Shown: positions 43,156 to 54,935, numbered from the stretch's first letter. The stretch is DNA of 64,000 nucleotides from Erigeron canadensis (GCF_010389155.1 NC_057763.1:7130649-7194648), one strand, 5' to 3'. Numbers and translations are program-made. The notes: generated by a model from the sequence alone, not told the origin.

Positions 43156-45034
43156 TCAATTGGAATACATGACGAATGGCACTGTAAACACAAAGGAAAC
43201 AAACATTAGTCAGTTTAGTGTCATCTATATAAAAAAAGGGAAAATAAAATTGCACTATAACTTTATACTTTCTGATGAGGATCAAGTGTTTCGTGAAATT
43301 TCATCACAAAGGTTCATTAACTAATTGACAGTAACACATGAATGATGACATTCTTTAATGAGTATTTCATATGGGGCATGCTTGTTTACTTGTTAAAACC
43401 ATCTTTAAAACAATAAAAATTTAACAATCGGTTGGACAGATCATTTCAGCATATGGCATTTTTTGCAATGATTACCTAATTGCAAAAAATATTTCCATCT
43501 TTTACATCACACTTAGCTTGTTAGGGTAATCAACTTAAGACAAGAGGGGTCATCTTTCTAGTTACTTAACTTTAGTTTACATCTTTATGAGTTCATAGTG
43601 AAGGTGCAATAAGATTGCAAGAGCAAATCTAGGAGATGAAATACAATTTAAGAAACTGGATAAGAAACTTACCAAGCAAAAAGATAGTCAGCATCAAAAC
43701 AAGCATGAACAGAAATGAGCTTCTTCTTTGCGGGTGTATCGAGGTCTGTAACTGCCTTTGACTTCCAGCAGCCCTTTTAAACATCTACAAAAGCATTGAC
43801 TTTAGAATACTAAACTAATCTCAATAAAAGAATACCAGCCACGTTGACATACTAACCTGATTAATCCAATAATTCCCGAATTGTGGTCTGCAAACATGAC
43901 CTTTATCTTTCGGTATTGACTCATTATCCAACATCATTGGTTTCTTATGGTCATCATCAAAATCAATTGAAATGCCAACATCAGGAGAACCCCGTGTTCT
44001 TCGTGGACCAGCCTTCCTATCAGCCTGACACGAAGAACCATCACTAGTTCCCAATATTTCAATTGGCTCCATCTCTATTATATAACTATGATCCAGATAG
44101 TCATCGTAGTTACCCTCTTTACCATTTCTCATATCATAAGGTTTTGAGCTACTCGATTTTGAAGAATCTGTAATATCAGAATCGGAATCTTTTGTGCTCT
44201 TTGAGCTTACTGAACTCCCCGAGAGAAACATAGCTAAATCGTCACGTTCTTCTTCATCCAAATTTACCCATCGAAGCGGTTTCCTGCCTTCATCACTGTA
44301 ATATTCTTTCAACGCTAATTCAACCCCAGAAATTTGTGACGCAATCACAGATACAAATTGTTCATGCCTCGTAGTCCTAACATCATTGACAGTATATTTG
44401 TTGCTCATTCTAACAGCTTTTTGAAACTCATCCAACTGAATTCAATAACCAAAATTATAAAAATGATTAGTACTCTATGATATTACTCGGATCAAATTAG
44501 TTGTTTACGATATTTACGAGTAACCAACCTGCCATTTTGCAGTGCCTAAAGCAGTTTGCAGCTCTCTACAAAGCTCATCTAAATCACTGGATTTAAGCCC
44601 TTCCCTCTTTTGTCTAACCCATGTCCTGTAAGCTGACTCCATACTAAACATTTTTACAGATAAATCATAAGAACTGTCACTTTTTGGATTAAATTGAACC
44701 CACAAAAATAATAAAAAATTAATGACATATAAAAGACAAAAAAAAACTACCCTAACAAATACATACATATGGTCAAAGTAAGAAAGTATACAATATTCCT
44801 AATTCTTATTCATAATTATAAATAAATCAATAAAGACTACAACTTTAAGCAAATTAAACCATACCCAAATAACAATTATACAAAATCAACAAGAATCTTC
44901 ATAAAAAAAGATTAAATAGATAAAATTGTGAAAAAAAAAAAGAAAACATACATATCTGTAGATGCTTGAACCTCTTCTGCAGCTGAAAAAAATATATCTT
45001 TTTGCCATAGATCAAAAGTATTTGCTACCAACAT
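43156..45034 (-). CDS. Syntaxin-6 N-terminal-domain membrane protein, five exons
   Basis: Exons on the - strand: 45034-44952, 44643-44529, 44435-43857, 43784-43673, 43181-43156, all with GT-AG ends and matching phases, giving 304 codons. It starts MLVANTFDLWQKDIFFSAAE, then MESAYRTWVRQKREG, DELCRELQTALGTAKWQ and VSVIASQISGVELALKEYY, the helices of a syntaxin-6/10/61 N-terminal domain, then LRWVNLDEEERDDLAMFLSG. A long polar Ser/Asp-rich linker follows, then a basic patch and a C-terminal membrane anchor FLFMLVLMLTIFLLVPFVMY. There is no SNARE-motif heptad region. I recall Arabidopsis homologues AT2G18860 and AT4G30240, called syntaxin/t-SNARE family proteins. Likely a tail-anchored endomembrane protein. 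The exon model is inferred from splice signals. Confidence 0.82.
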
Positions 45035-45312
45035 ATTTCTTTCTTATATATATCTTTTAAAATGAAAAAAAGGGATTATAATTTTTTTGGGGGGTGTTTG
45101 ATTTAATTGTGAGAAATTGAAGGGTTGTTTTCTCTTCTTCCTTTTTCTCCCCTTTCGCTTCGCTTAATAAAGCAGCGAAGAAGAAGAAAGAAAAGAAGAG
45201 AGAAAACTGAGAAAGCAAAGGTAGAAAGAGAGAGACAGACAGAGATAGGGAGAGACAAGTATAATGGCTTCTTTTTCATTTCTTTATTGGTGCAACTGAA
45301 AATAAATAAATA
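45035..45312 (-). promoter_or_regulatory. 5' UTR and promoter side of the syntaxin-like gene
   Basis: A strong CT-rich stretch on the - strand (45170-45250 as GA-rich on +) probably marks the 5' UTR. No TATA box is convincing. Confidence 0.45.
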
Positions 45313-45530
45313 CTCCCACCCTCCGTCTCATTTTAATTATTCATATTGACTAACTTTGACCGTAAATAATTTTGTTTGTATCATATAACACTTGATATAA
45401 AATATATGAATGAATTGGGTTTTTAGTGTACCTTTCGTTCATATAAGTTTTATCAGCTAACATATAACACAAACAAAGTTATTTACGATCAAAGTTAGTC
45501 AACATGACATTTAATTTGAACCGAAGGGAG
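45313..45530. mobile_element. Stowaway-type MITE (218 bp)
   Basis: Ends CTCCCACCCTCCGTCTCATTTTAA and TTTAATTTGAACCGAAGGGAG, TA duplications at 45311-45312 and 45531-45532. The interior is one long imperfect hairpin (TTGACTAACTTTGACCGTAAATA pairs with its inverse). Confidence 0.88.
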
Positions 45531-45532
45531 TA

Positions 45533-46280
45533 ATAATAAAGAAAAGAAGGAAGAAAATCGAAAGGTTGTTTTATAAATTTTTTTTATTTGAAGCTTTCGA
45601 TAGTTCCATAAAAACTTGAAAAATGGGTGTTTTATCGATGTAAAATAATGCATTACTGACAACGGTTGTCATCATAAGCATACTTTAATTTATGTAGTTT
45701 TTCTAAATAAAATAATATAGTAGGTTTTTTTTTTATTTGTTGGGTGAGAAGAAGTGAAAATGAATTTATCAATATTTATCACATGTAAAATAAGCTTTTT
45801 GCTATATCCCATGAGACTATTTAGCATTATTATTCAATTTATGATAACTTGTAATTTATAGATTCTTGATCATGGTGTGTTTGATGTGAAGCTTATAAGA
45901 TGTCGAATTTGGGTTATTTCGGTTATTTTTGAATATTTTGGTTGTAATTGAAGTAGTGAAACTTATAAGATAGATTTTATAGATAATCTTATAGTTTTCA
46001 CCCTCATAATCTCACGTCTCTCTTTTCTAGATCTGTTAGTTTGAGCCTCTCACATGACGTAAATGGCTTTTCTTTTATTTGTGTACACTAAATTAAGATG
46101 CAAAAGCTCAAAAGATTTTATTTGAAATAGTGAAATAAATTGTACCAATTGCACCACCTAAAAGGTTAATCGTAACGATATGCTACATGGTCGCATAAAT
46201 CAACTACGGAGTATAATTAAGTGGTGACACCCTACAACACAATACCACTGTGGTGTATTATGTATAAGGGATTTATACTA
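45533..46280. other. Intergenic, no gene seen
   Basis: AT-rich; no supported repeat or ORF. Confidence 0.4.
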
Positions 46281-46680
46281 TACATATTTGTTTTGAAAAC
46301 TTGGAGAAAAGGAATGTCGAGATCCCTTGTAATCTATGCGCAATGTGCAATGAATCCCTCGAGTCGCTTGACCATTTGTTGATTGCATGTTCGTCGGCGA
46401 ATGAGGTCTGTTACCGAATTGGAGCATGGTGTAAAACTATCCCAATATATGCTTTCTCGGTAACTGACTTGTTAGAGCTACATAATTATATTATGCTTTG
46501 CCCAAATACAAAAGGACATTTAATCTTTGGGTTTTTATGAATTAAGAATCGGAGCTCAAGATTGAATCTCACCTGGGAGGTATGGAAAACTTTTTGCATA
46601 TATATAGCTCATATATTTGTATTGGTACTAATCAGCTTATGTAAAATGTGTTGTTGCTAATGAAATTCTCTTTTAAAGAA
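46281..46680 (+). pseudogene. LINE (non-LTR retrotransposon) 3' fragment, RT zinc-binding domain
   Basis: About 80 codons read CNLCAMCNESLESLDHLL, then CSSANEVCYRIGAWCKTIPI and FSVTDLLELHNY, the zinc-binding domain that follows RT in plant L1 elements. The frame ends by stop and a short 3' UTR runs to A-rich sequence near 46675. The 5' part is absent, the usual 5' truncation. Confidence 0.75.
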
Positions 46681-47214
46681 AAAACCTTTAAAAAGGAAAT
46701 TGTAAACTATGCCGGATTAAAAAAAGAAAAGAAAGAAATGATAGATCCTAATAAAAGAATAGCTTAATTATCCTTTTGAAAATTAGATCATGTGTATAAA
46801 TCAATGGATATGGATAAAATTAGGAGAAAGAATATATAAATAACATACATATTTTAAGATTATTAAAAAGATTATTAAAAAGATTATTATGCTATTTTTT
46901 TAATTTTGGATATGCCTAGGATATAATACAGGCGTTTTGGGGTCTTGGCGTTTATGTATTATATACTCGCTAGCTTCTGGCTAGCATTTTCGATGAAATA
47001 ATAAAAAGTTTTGTTAGCCATTAAAAAAAAGGCTATTTTTTTAAAAAAATTATCATTTCCCTAAAACAATGAGCTGGGATTTGAGAAATATGTGGTGAAC
47101 AATTCCACGTAAGTTATATCATGTATCTACGCCAGCAACCAACTTTGAACCACTGGGACAGGGACCCATATAATGTCAAGTGTCGACTATAACTATAATA
47201 TTGATTCTTTTATG
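46681..47214. other. Intergenic, no gene seen
   Basis: AT-rich. A threefold AAGATTATTAAA repeat occurs near 46857-46890. Confidence 0.4.
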
Positions 47215-47593
47215 AGAAAATAACCTATACATAACAAAAAATCATTTTAAATATATTTAAAATATATAATTTCTTTTAAGTTTTAAAAATTACCTACAAA
47301 ATTACAACACTGCAAATACGCTTGCCTTTATGGAAAAAATCGCAAGCGCTCATTATAATTCGTAAAGATTCCTTACAAATCGCAAATAGGGTTGCGATTT
47401 TGTTCAAATATACAAGGATGTGTTGCAAATCTGGGTGGGAATCACAAGCACTTGCGATTTGCAAGGACTACTTGCGATTATGTCAAGAATTGCAAGGCAT
47501 TCTTGTATTGTTGCGATTTTGTAGGTATTTTTTGAAAATTCGTTCGGTATGTTGGTATATTTAAAATGAATTTTGGTTATCTAGACTATTTTC
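47215..47593. mobile_element. TIR element with repeated GCGATT/AATCGC words
   Basis: About 379 bp with imperfect inverted ends of about 90 bp (GAAAATAACCTATACATAAC, then ATCATTTTAAATATA and TACCTACAAAAT; the inverse at 47505-47593). The interior repeats TTGCGATT or AATCGCAA about seven times. No target duplication could be fixed. Confidence 0.6.
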
Positions 47594-48560
47594 TTTCTTA
47601 CATGACCCACAATGAGGATATTTGAGGGAGATCTATGGTGACGAGGAAGATGTATGAATATGTTTTGGTATGGCTAATGAAATGGAGGTTGTCGATTTAT
47701 AAGTGTTTGTGGAGAGGGATGAGGAATGAGTAAAAGAGATGATCTTGTTCGTGTGTGCGTATATACATATTATTGAATTTTTATTGGAATGATGAATATG
47801 TTATTGGTAGTTAAAAAAGTATTTGTAAGAAAAATGTATGTAAAATTGATGTGACATACTGAGTCGAGAATTGAAACATAGCATCTGAGGCTGCATTAAT
47901 CGATGATACACGACAGAAGGAATTGTTCTATTTCCAAACTTTACATTCTACAAGTGTAGATTTTTTTCTTTTTTTCCCGATCACAAATCATGAATATTTC
48001 TCGTAAAACCGAGAGTAAAAAAAAAGTCAAATCGCACCATCTCTGTAATAAGTTGTTGGAATTATTCATAATAAGATATTGGCTATAATCGAAAAGGTTT
48101 TATCAATAAAATTTCCATTTATCCGCGATCTAGACATAGGTAGCAATCCATTCTATCATTGTTCTCATTACTTCTCGATAAAACTGTTTGTAAGAACATC
48201 ATTTGAACTGATGCCGATAGTCTTAGTTAACATACTTAAAACATCTCCATCAACAAAAATCTTTTAACTTTTTTTTAGTGACGTCATTTTTTTATTGATC
48301 CGTTTTTTCAATGTACTTACAGTTAGATTTATTTTTTCAAAAATGTACTTGTAAATAAATCTATTATAATGAAATAAAATGAAAAGAGATAGAAAGTATC
48401 TGAAATGAGATTAAAATGAATATTTCATAAAATAAGTAATATTTTAATAGTTTAGAGAACCCCAATTGAAAAAAAGTTTTTGGTTATAATGGTAAAGCCT
48501 TTTTAAATGACTTTTTTACAAAGAAAAAAAATCTTTTATTAATCTCTTGTTCGAGATGTC
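47594..48560. other. Intergenic, no gene seen
   Basis: AT-rich; short open frames have no protein character. Confidence 0.4.
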
Positions 48561-49000
48561 TAAAGGACTAGAACCATAATGAGGCAAAGTGTCATTTCGG
48601 GGGCTATATTAGCTTGCACTCCCACTTGCGAAACCATGCAATCACAAGAGCTGTTCGAACTACACAACGATCCTCTCATTGCCCTCAACAAAAGGAAAAT
48701 TATCAGCCTGATCCTCCTAACTTACTGCTGGATTATTTGGACAATAAGGAATGATTGTGTCTTCAACAACAAATCACCATCTTCCAGGTTCACGGCTAAG
48801 GAACTTAAAAATACCCACTAATATGAGTTGCAAGATCATATGGAGGACTATCAAACTCATCATGGATTGAAAACATTGAAACAGTTTCAACTTTTATGAC
48901 CTTAGGTAACTCTGTTTAATTTTCTCTTGCTTGTAATCTAGCTTCTTGTTAACCTTCTCATCATCAATAAAATTGTTGATTTATATGTTGAACAAAAAAA
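48561..49000 (+). pseudogene. LINE 3' fragment, second copy
   Basis: Reads ELFELHNDPLIALNKRKIIS, LILLTYCWIIWTIRNDCVFN, the end of a plant L1 ORF2 after the zinc-binding domain, stops near 48821 and is followed by a 3' UTR and A-rich end near 48998. 5'-truncated. Confidence 0.75.
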
Positions 49001-49792
49001 GAAGCTTGCACCATTTTATTAATTTTAAACTGTTATATAAAATGCAGGACATGACTATAAATCATCATTTAAATAATTAGAAACTATAGAAGTAAATTTT
49101 AACCTGCTTATGATTCACAAAACTTTTATTCAATTATGGATAAAGAAAGCCATACATTATATATTTGAACTTTTTCAGAATAGATTTTTTAATATTAAAG
49201 TTGAGCGTAAGAAGAAGTAATACTTTTAAATACAAATTTATCATTAAATAATAATTATTTATTCTATTACAATTTTATTGAAGCAATGATTAGTAAGGAG
49301 AGATGATTTAATAAAATAGCTTCAATCAAATATAACAAATACGAGATGGGTACCCACGTAATGCGGCGATAGTGACGGCAACGGGTGGTGCTAGTGGCGG
49401 TGATAGTAATGATGTGGTTATCAATTTAAAAGTATTTGACGTATATGGTAGTGTAGTTTTTTTTTAGTTAAGAAATGTATCTTTTGTAAATAACTTTATT
49501 AAGAATATTATAGAGATATTAGGTGGAAATATATAAATTAATTAATAAAGAAGATAGATACTTTGGATAAATATGAGTGTACAAATTTTTAGGGATATAT
49601 ATTGGAAAAATTTAGTGTGAGAGTTAGGAATGTGTTAAAAATTAAGAGTATTTTGGATATTTTAAAGGTAGAGAGTTGAAAAAAGGGGAGTGATTTGTTT
49701 ATTAATATAATATAAATATAGATATAGTGAATAAACAATGAACATATGATTAGTTATGTGGTGAGCTGGAAATGACACCTATCACACCAACA
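49001..49792. other. AT-rich region with a degraded Helitron-like 3' segment
   Basis: 49340-49440 on the - strand resembles the Helitron 3' region at 25700-25790 (AATGCGGCGATAGTGACGGC) but lacks the CTAG end. No gene. Confidence 0.4.
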
Positions 49793-49802
49793 ATTAAATA
49801 AT

Positions 49803-49991
49803 GGGGATGAGAACATAAGGTTGTCGGGTATCTAAGTTTAGATGTGGAACACTCACATATTATTTTTTTAATCCATAAAAATCATGAGGCTCATGCATTT
49901 ATCATTAAACAAAAAATAATAAAATATTAGTATGTAAGGAGTTCCACATCTAAATTTAGATGCTGGACAACCTTATATGCGTTTTTTCCCC
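49803..49991. mobile_element. MITE with 10-bp duplication, Mutator-like
   Basis: 189 bp with inverted ends (GGGGATGAGAACATAAGGTT and the inverse) plus inner ATCTAAGTTTAGATGTGGAAC pairs. Flanked by ATTAAATAAT at 49793-49802 and 49992-50001. Confidence 0.82.
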
Positions 49992-50140
49992 ATTAAATAA
50001 TACATTTTGCATACGGAATCTATGATGGAGTATTTCTTCGTTTCTTTATTATTTGTTACGGTATACTATTCTTGTTAAAGTGCAATCTACAACTTATTGA
50101 TTGACGTACGTTGTTTTTTTATTATATATGATTTTTATAA

Positions 50141-50296
50141 GGGAAATGATAAATACAGCCCTAAGGGCTGTATTTAACGTGCATAAAAAAGCTTGTACCT
50201 TTCATATTAAAAGTCTGTCCCCTGATTTTTATGGTAAATGTACAAACAATTTATGCACCTTAAACACAACCCTAAAAACTATATTTAGCAAACTCT
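50141..50296. mobile_element. Mutator-like MITE, copy 1
   Basis: 156 bp. Ends hold the palindrome AAATACAGCCCTAAGGGCTGTATTT (left) and a degraded version (right). 9-bp duplication TTTTTATAA at 50132-50140 and 50297-50305. Confidence 0.85.
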
Positions 50297-50431
50297 TTTT
50301 TATAATATATTATTGTATTTGTAGGATCAAAGTAACTTAAGGTCAATAGAATTAGTGATTCAATAGAAGTTTCTAATCGAGTCAAGTAATAATTCGAATA
50401 GAAATACAAAGTAATTTCTTTGTTACTTTTA

Positions 50432-50460
50432 CTAGTGTTATACCCGGCCGTTGGCCGGGG
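50432..50460 (-). mobile_element. Helitron 3' terminus on the - strand
   Basis: On the - strand a perfect 7-bp hairpin (CCCGGCC, loop, GGCCGGG) is followed by eight bases and CTAG, then host T. Confidence 0.6.
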
Positions 50461-50724
50461 ATAACAATTAGACATATACTTTAATGCAGGTCATAATTAT
50501 AATATGCTAATCGTTACCATCGGATAATTTTTTTTTTTTATCGTTAAACAATACAACTTAAATCATAAAACACAAAACTTTGGTGGCGAAATAATAATTG
50601 TATCATTGTAGTACAATGAATCATCGAAAATAAGACTTTAATGGTAAAAATACAAAAAGCTTTTTTTTTTTAAAGCTATGAAACATTACTACTCTAAAAG
50701 TAATGAAATAAATCAAAATAAAAA

Positions 50725-50879
50725 GGGGTTTGCTAAATACAGCTCTTAGGGCTGTGTTTAAATTGCATAAATTGTTTGTACATTTACCATGAAAATCAGG
50801 GGACGGACTTTTAATATGAAAGGTACAAATTTTTTATGCACGTTAAATACAGCCCTTAGGGCTGTATTTAGCATTTTCC
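50725..50879. mobile_element. Mutator-like MITE, copy 2 (inverted relative to copy 1)
   Basis: 155 bp, same family as 50141-50296, with palindromic ends AAATACAGCTCTTAGGGCTG and its partner. 10-bp duplication AAAATAAAAA at 50715-50724 and 50880-50889. Confidence 0.85.
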
Positions 50880-50985
50880 AAAATAAAAAATAAAAACACA
50901 AATAAGGCAAGTGACATCCATAAAACACAAAGAAGGCAACTGTCATCTACACAAAAAAAGTTATGAAACAACACTACTCTAAAAG

Positions 50986-51182
50986 CAAGGTTGCAGAAGT
51001 CGCTAATCGTTCCCAGGTCGGTTGACAAGTGAGTTGGGAGTACTCGGGTGTATGCGTTGAGTACTCAGGGGTCAAAGTGGCCAAGTCGGGGAGTGCTCGG
51101 AGTAATCGGCCGACTCGATACCTAACCTTGTAGCGAGTACTCGGAGAGTACTCGACTCTACACGCTGACTTTTACAACAATG
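50986..51182. mobile_element. hAT-type MITE (197 bp)
   Basis: Ends CAAGGTTGCAGAAGTC and GACTTTTACAACAATG; interior rich in GAGTACTCGG words. 8-bp duplication TCTAAAAG at 50978-50985 and 51183-51190. Confidence 0.82.
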
Positions 51183-51190
51183 TCTAAAAG

Positions 51191-51852
51191 TAATGATATA
51201 AATCAAAATAAAAAATAAAAATACAAATAAGGCAAGTAACATCAATAAAACACAAAGAAGACAACTGTTATCTATACAATACACTAGCTAAGAAATAAAT
51301 AAAAAATAATAATAAAAGCAAGCAAGTTAGCTGTTGAACCAATAGCCAACCAAACTACTTCACTATTCATGAAAAAAAAAAATTTAAATAGGTTATAATG
51401 TGTCAACTTTCTCATTTTTAACAAGCCTGACATGATATCATATGATCTTGCAACTCATATTAGTGGGTATTGGATGTATAAATTTATCATCTCAAAATGA
51501 CCACACAATTTAGAAAAAAAAATAACAATTAAGAAATATTCATTCCTTCAATTCTAGACCATCCTTTTTTCTTTTTATTCATAACCACAACAACTATGTT
51601 GGCTATTGCTTTTCATCATTGTTCTCCATTAGTATTAGTGTATTAGTATAAGACTGTGTAGGATCCACTATTTCATTTCTTAGAATCTTGTTAATTCGTA
51701 TATATGTTTCTATAAAATATAATACTCCTCCGTTATTTATTATCGCCAAATAATTGTGCCTGCAGTTTGTCATTTTCTTAAAAATTTTATTTCTTAGGGG
51801 GTATTTGTCCTAACTTTTATTTTTTAGCTTATGCTTATATTTTACTATTATT
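51191..51852. other. Intergenic; second copy of a local tandem duplication
   Basis: 51191-51290 repeats 50701-50724 and 50880-50960 (AAATAAGGCAAGT, AAACACAAAGAA). The remainder is AT-rich with no gene. Confidence 0.5.
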
Positions 51853-52207
51853 GGGATAAGTGCGCCGGAATGCAGTCAACTAATACCAAAAAGTTATTGT
51901 GTGCACGAACTGTAGGTCGGCTTTATCGTATTCAGGAAACCTGAAACTATATTTATTGTAACGACCTGGCTGGATTTTGCTTATAGGGTTAAGTGCACCA
52001 AAATGTAATCAACTAAAGCTGAAAAGTTATTGTGTACATGAACTTACAAAAGGTTTATTGTATATATGAACCCTGCTAATTTTCTATTGTATACCGAAAC
52101 CGGCTAAAGGCTTGATGTGGGCCGGTTAAGTGCATGAAAATGTAATAATGCGTGCATGAACTTATAATAAATATTTATTGTATCAAGATTTTTACAATTT
52201 CCAATTT

Positions 52208-52430
52208 TTTTCATCTCCCACTACATCTCTCGGCGGCTGGGTGTAAAAGGAATTACTAGTTTGTTGGTTTCATGATGAAATACAGAAAAAGGAATATCAA
52301 AGAGAAGAAGAAAAACCAAAAGACAATAACAGTTGACGACCAACATCTCCCACAACATCTCTCGGCGGCGGGGTGTAGAAGGAATTACTTGTTTGTCGGT
52401 TTCATGATAAAATACAGAAAAAGGAATATG
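52208..52430. repeat. Direct repeat of about 130 bp period inside the nested element
   Basis: TCTCTCGGCGGC(T/G)GGGTGTA and the following GGAATTACT-GTTTGT-GGTTTCATGAT-AAATACAG occur at 52226-52298 and 52356-52428. Neither copy has an intact ORF. Confidence 0.8.
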
Positions 52431-52563
52431 TGGGGTGGTTTGACATCGTTTTTCATCAGTTTTGTTATTCATTTATTTGACATTTTCATCATCAAGATAT
52501 AAGATCCGATTTTGTTTTTAAATTCTTATGGTTCTAAATTTTGATGAATATGTGTAGTTAAAA

Positions 52564-52600
52564 CTAGTTTTTTGACCCCAGGGTGACATTACCCAGGATC
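52564..52600 (-). mobile_element. Helitron 3' terminus on the - strand
   Basis: On the - strand CCTGGGTAATGTCACCCTGG forms a hairpin, followed by GGTCAAAAAA and CTAG, then host T. Confidence 0.5.
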
Positions 52601-52659
52601 GACACTGTATCATGCAAGCATTTATACATACAACAGTACCTAAAAGTTTGGACACTTAA

Positions 52660-53040
52660 AAATTACTATAGTTTAGTTAGAAACCTTAAAATAAGAGATA
52701 AAAAGTAAAGAAAAAAAAAAGATTTGATGATTAAAGTTAGAAAGTCAAAGTTAATTGATAAAAATTAAAAACTACTCCGTATAAAACTAAACTATAATTA
52801 AGTTTGTATACAAAAAGTTAGACTAAAGTTAAAAAACCAATAAGTTAAGTGGTATAAATAAGTTAAAAACGTTAACATAAAAGATAGAAAGTAGAAAAAA
52901 AAATTAAAAAAAAATTGATGATTAATGTTAAAATCCAAAGTTAATTGATAAAAATTAAAAACTTTAAAAATAAATTATACTTGTATATAAAAAGTTAGAT
53001 TAAAGTGATAAAACCTAAAAGTTAAGTAGTAAAAATATAT
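52660..53040. repeat. Two diverged tandem repeats of about 180 bp
   Basis: GTTAATTGATAAAAATTAAAAACT and AAAAGTTAGA(C/T)TAAAGT blocks repeat in order. AT-rich, non-coding. Confidence 0.6.
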
Positions 53041-54107
53041 AATCGTAAAAAAAAAGAGCAGAAAATGACAGAATAAGAATAAGACAAAATTGCTGATGTC
53101 ATGCTGACGTCACCCGGTAGTTAAGAATTCAAAAAGGTTATCGGCTAAGGGAATAACAGGTCAATCGTGTATTCGATAACGTTTCTGATTTTGTTCATGT
53201 ATACAATAAACCTTTTGTAAGTTCATGTACACAATAACTTTTCGACCTTAGTTGATTACATTTCCGAGCACTTAACCCTTGCTTATATGGCATCGGTTAC
53301 CCTCCACGTCAGATATCTTTTTCATATATAAAACTCAAGTCCATTCCTAAAATTTTTCAAAAAATAATCTTATGTGGCATGGTTAGAATCTTTTCATTCA
53401 CCTATTACCATTAAATAAAGATATTTATGATGTCATAAATTTATTAAAAAAAAAACTTCCTAATTATTTGTATGAGTGTTTCTCTTAATCTGTTAAGATT
53501 TTTCCAAAAAATTAGTTCTCTATCAATTCAAATGTCCATCGTTGCTAGCCTCTTCAGTATTTGAAATCATGTTTGTTTATTATGGTAGAAAGTATTTTAA
53601 TTTATCTATAACTTTTGATATTTTCTTTAAACTCTTAAGTTGGTTCGTTGTAATTCTATTTATTATAGCGAATGAACCCGGTTTAACCCATATATGTTAT
53701 AAAAAATAACTAACATAATAATAATTTATAAAATAAGAGTAGTTATTGCATTAAGTAATTTTATACGGTAACAATTATATTGATATAAACTATATGTGAA
53801 TTATGATAACACCATCCGTGTATTACCCAGGCTTAAATGTATCGCATTGATCGTCGAAATCCTAATCCATATCATTGACAACACAAAATCATTGGTATAT
53901 GTTATTAAATAGATATTTATGAAACTTTATACGGTTTGTATGTTTAGATTGTTTAGTATAAGTATTACATTGTTTACTGCTTAAGTACATATACATTTTT
54001 TTATTGCAATGAACTTTTAGTGCATTCTATTTTAAATTACTACTTATTTCGTAGTTATTTGTGTTGTCATGTGTTTACGTGTAACATTACTCAGTTATCA
54101 TAATACT

Positions 54108-54131
54108 ACCCGGATATCACCCGGGTTCTAG
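54108..54131 (+). mobile_element. Helitron 3' terminus on the + strand
   Basis: ACCCGGATATCACCCGGGT hairpin followed by T and CTAG, then host T. A possible 5' end (TC near 53321) would make an element of about 800 bp. Confidence 0.45.
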
Positions 54132-54376
54132 TGTATATATATAAAGTTAAGTATGTTTATTCTAAATTTCATCCAAACCCAGATCTAGCATCATCGTCAT
54201 CAAAATAGAATACATAATCATGATTCATGAACAAATCTTTCATTCGATCCTCTTTAAACATCCCACCCACAAATCGAAGACAAAAAATTTATACACAAAA
54301 GTTAAGATTACTTACATAACAATTTGAATTACATGAGGGACACCAAATTTATTGTAATGAAGTGTCATATACTCAT

Positions 54377-54935
54377 TCAGATTTGGAACATCCTTACGAC
54401 AAAAATGTCCCAAATTGCACCTAAAACATCCTCACAAACTCCATTAAAATCATTCCATTTCAAGATGACATATACATCAGAGGGCCAATGGTGATCAAAG
54501 GGGCTAAATTCAAGTAATTTATTCCAGTATTCAGATTTTGACCTACAAATGTTCCTATTAAATACTCCGATGTCTCTTCCTCTCTTCCGCCTCCACCGCC
54601 CCACCACGACGTTGATGGCACTCTCCCATCTCTATCTATATCTATATATGTATTTGCAGATAGAGAAAGATGTGAAGAAAAATAAAAAAACATCTATATC
54701 TACTTCCATGTCATGTTCGATCTTGCAGAAGAAAATGGTAGCAAAGATCCGACCATCATCCTTACCAACAAGATCTGATCGTAGATCTGCTACTGCCACT
54801 ACGACGTTGTATTCGACCACAACATCCTTACACACTGTGCATAATGATGCCACCGCATCACACTATCGATGGAAAAATGGTTTGCCAAGGTGTGCCGGGA
54901 AAACAAGTGCTTACGTGCGTAGTATAAACTAGTTG
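54377..54935. other. Segment of gene-like composition inside the outer Mutator-like element
   Basis: Higher in G+C than its surroundings, with open frames on both strands (54377-54607 on -, 54549-54932 on +). The - strand frame reads SEYWNKLLEFSPFDHHWPSD, which looks protein-like but is not recognised. It could be a captured host fragment. Confidence 0.35.

Larger units (their letters stand above)
51986..53278. mobile_element. Long-TIR Mutator-like element, nested copy
   Basis: 1.3 kb with ends of about 86 bp (GGGTTAAGTGCACCAAAATG; AACTTACAAAAGGTTTATTG) and a perfect 9-bp duplication TTGCTTATA (51977-51985 and 53279-53287). Ends are clearly related to those of the outer element. A third degraded end-like copy lies near 52120-52190. 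Confidence 0.85.

Noticed and set aside
47322..47564. 80-codon ORF
   Set aside because: Falls within the GCGATT TIR element; its Lys/Ile/Cys-rich sequence comes from the repeated words.
54549..54932. 127-codon ORF
   Set aside because: Thr/Ser/Tyr-rich with simple repeats (LYLYLYMYLQ), no domain, inside a transposon; reported only as a possible captured fragment.
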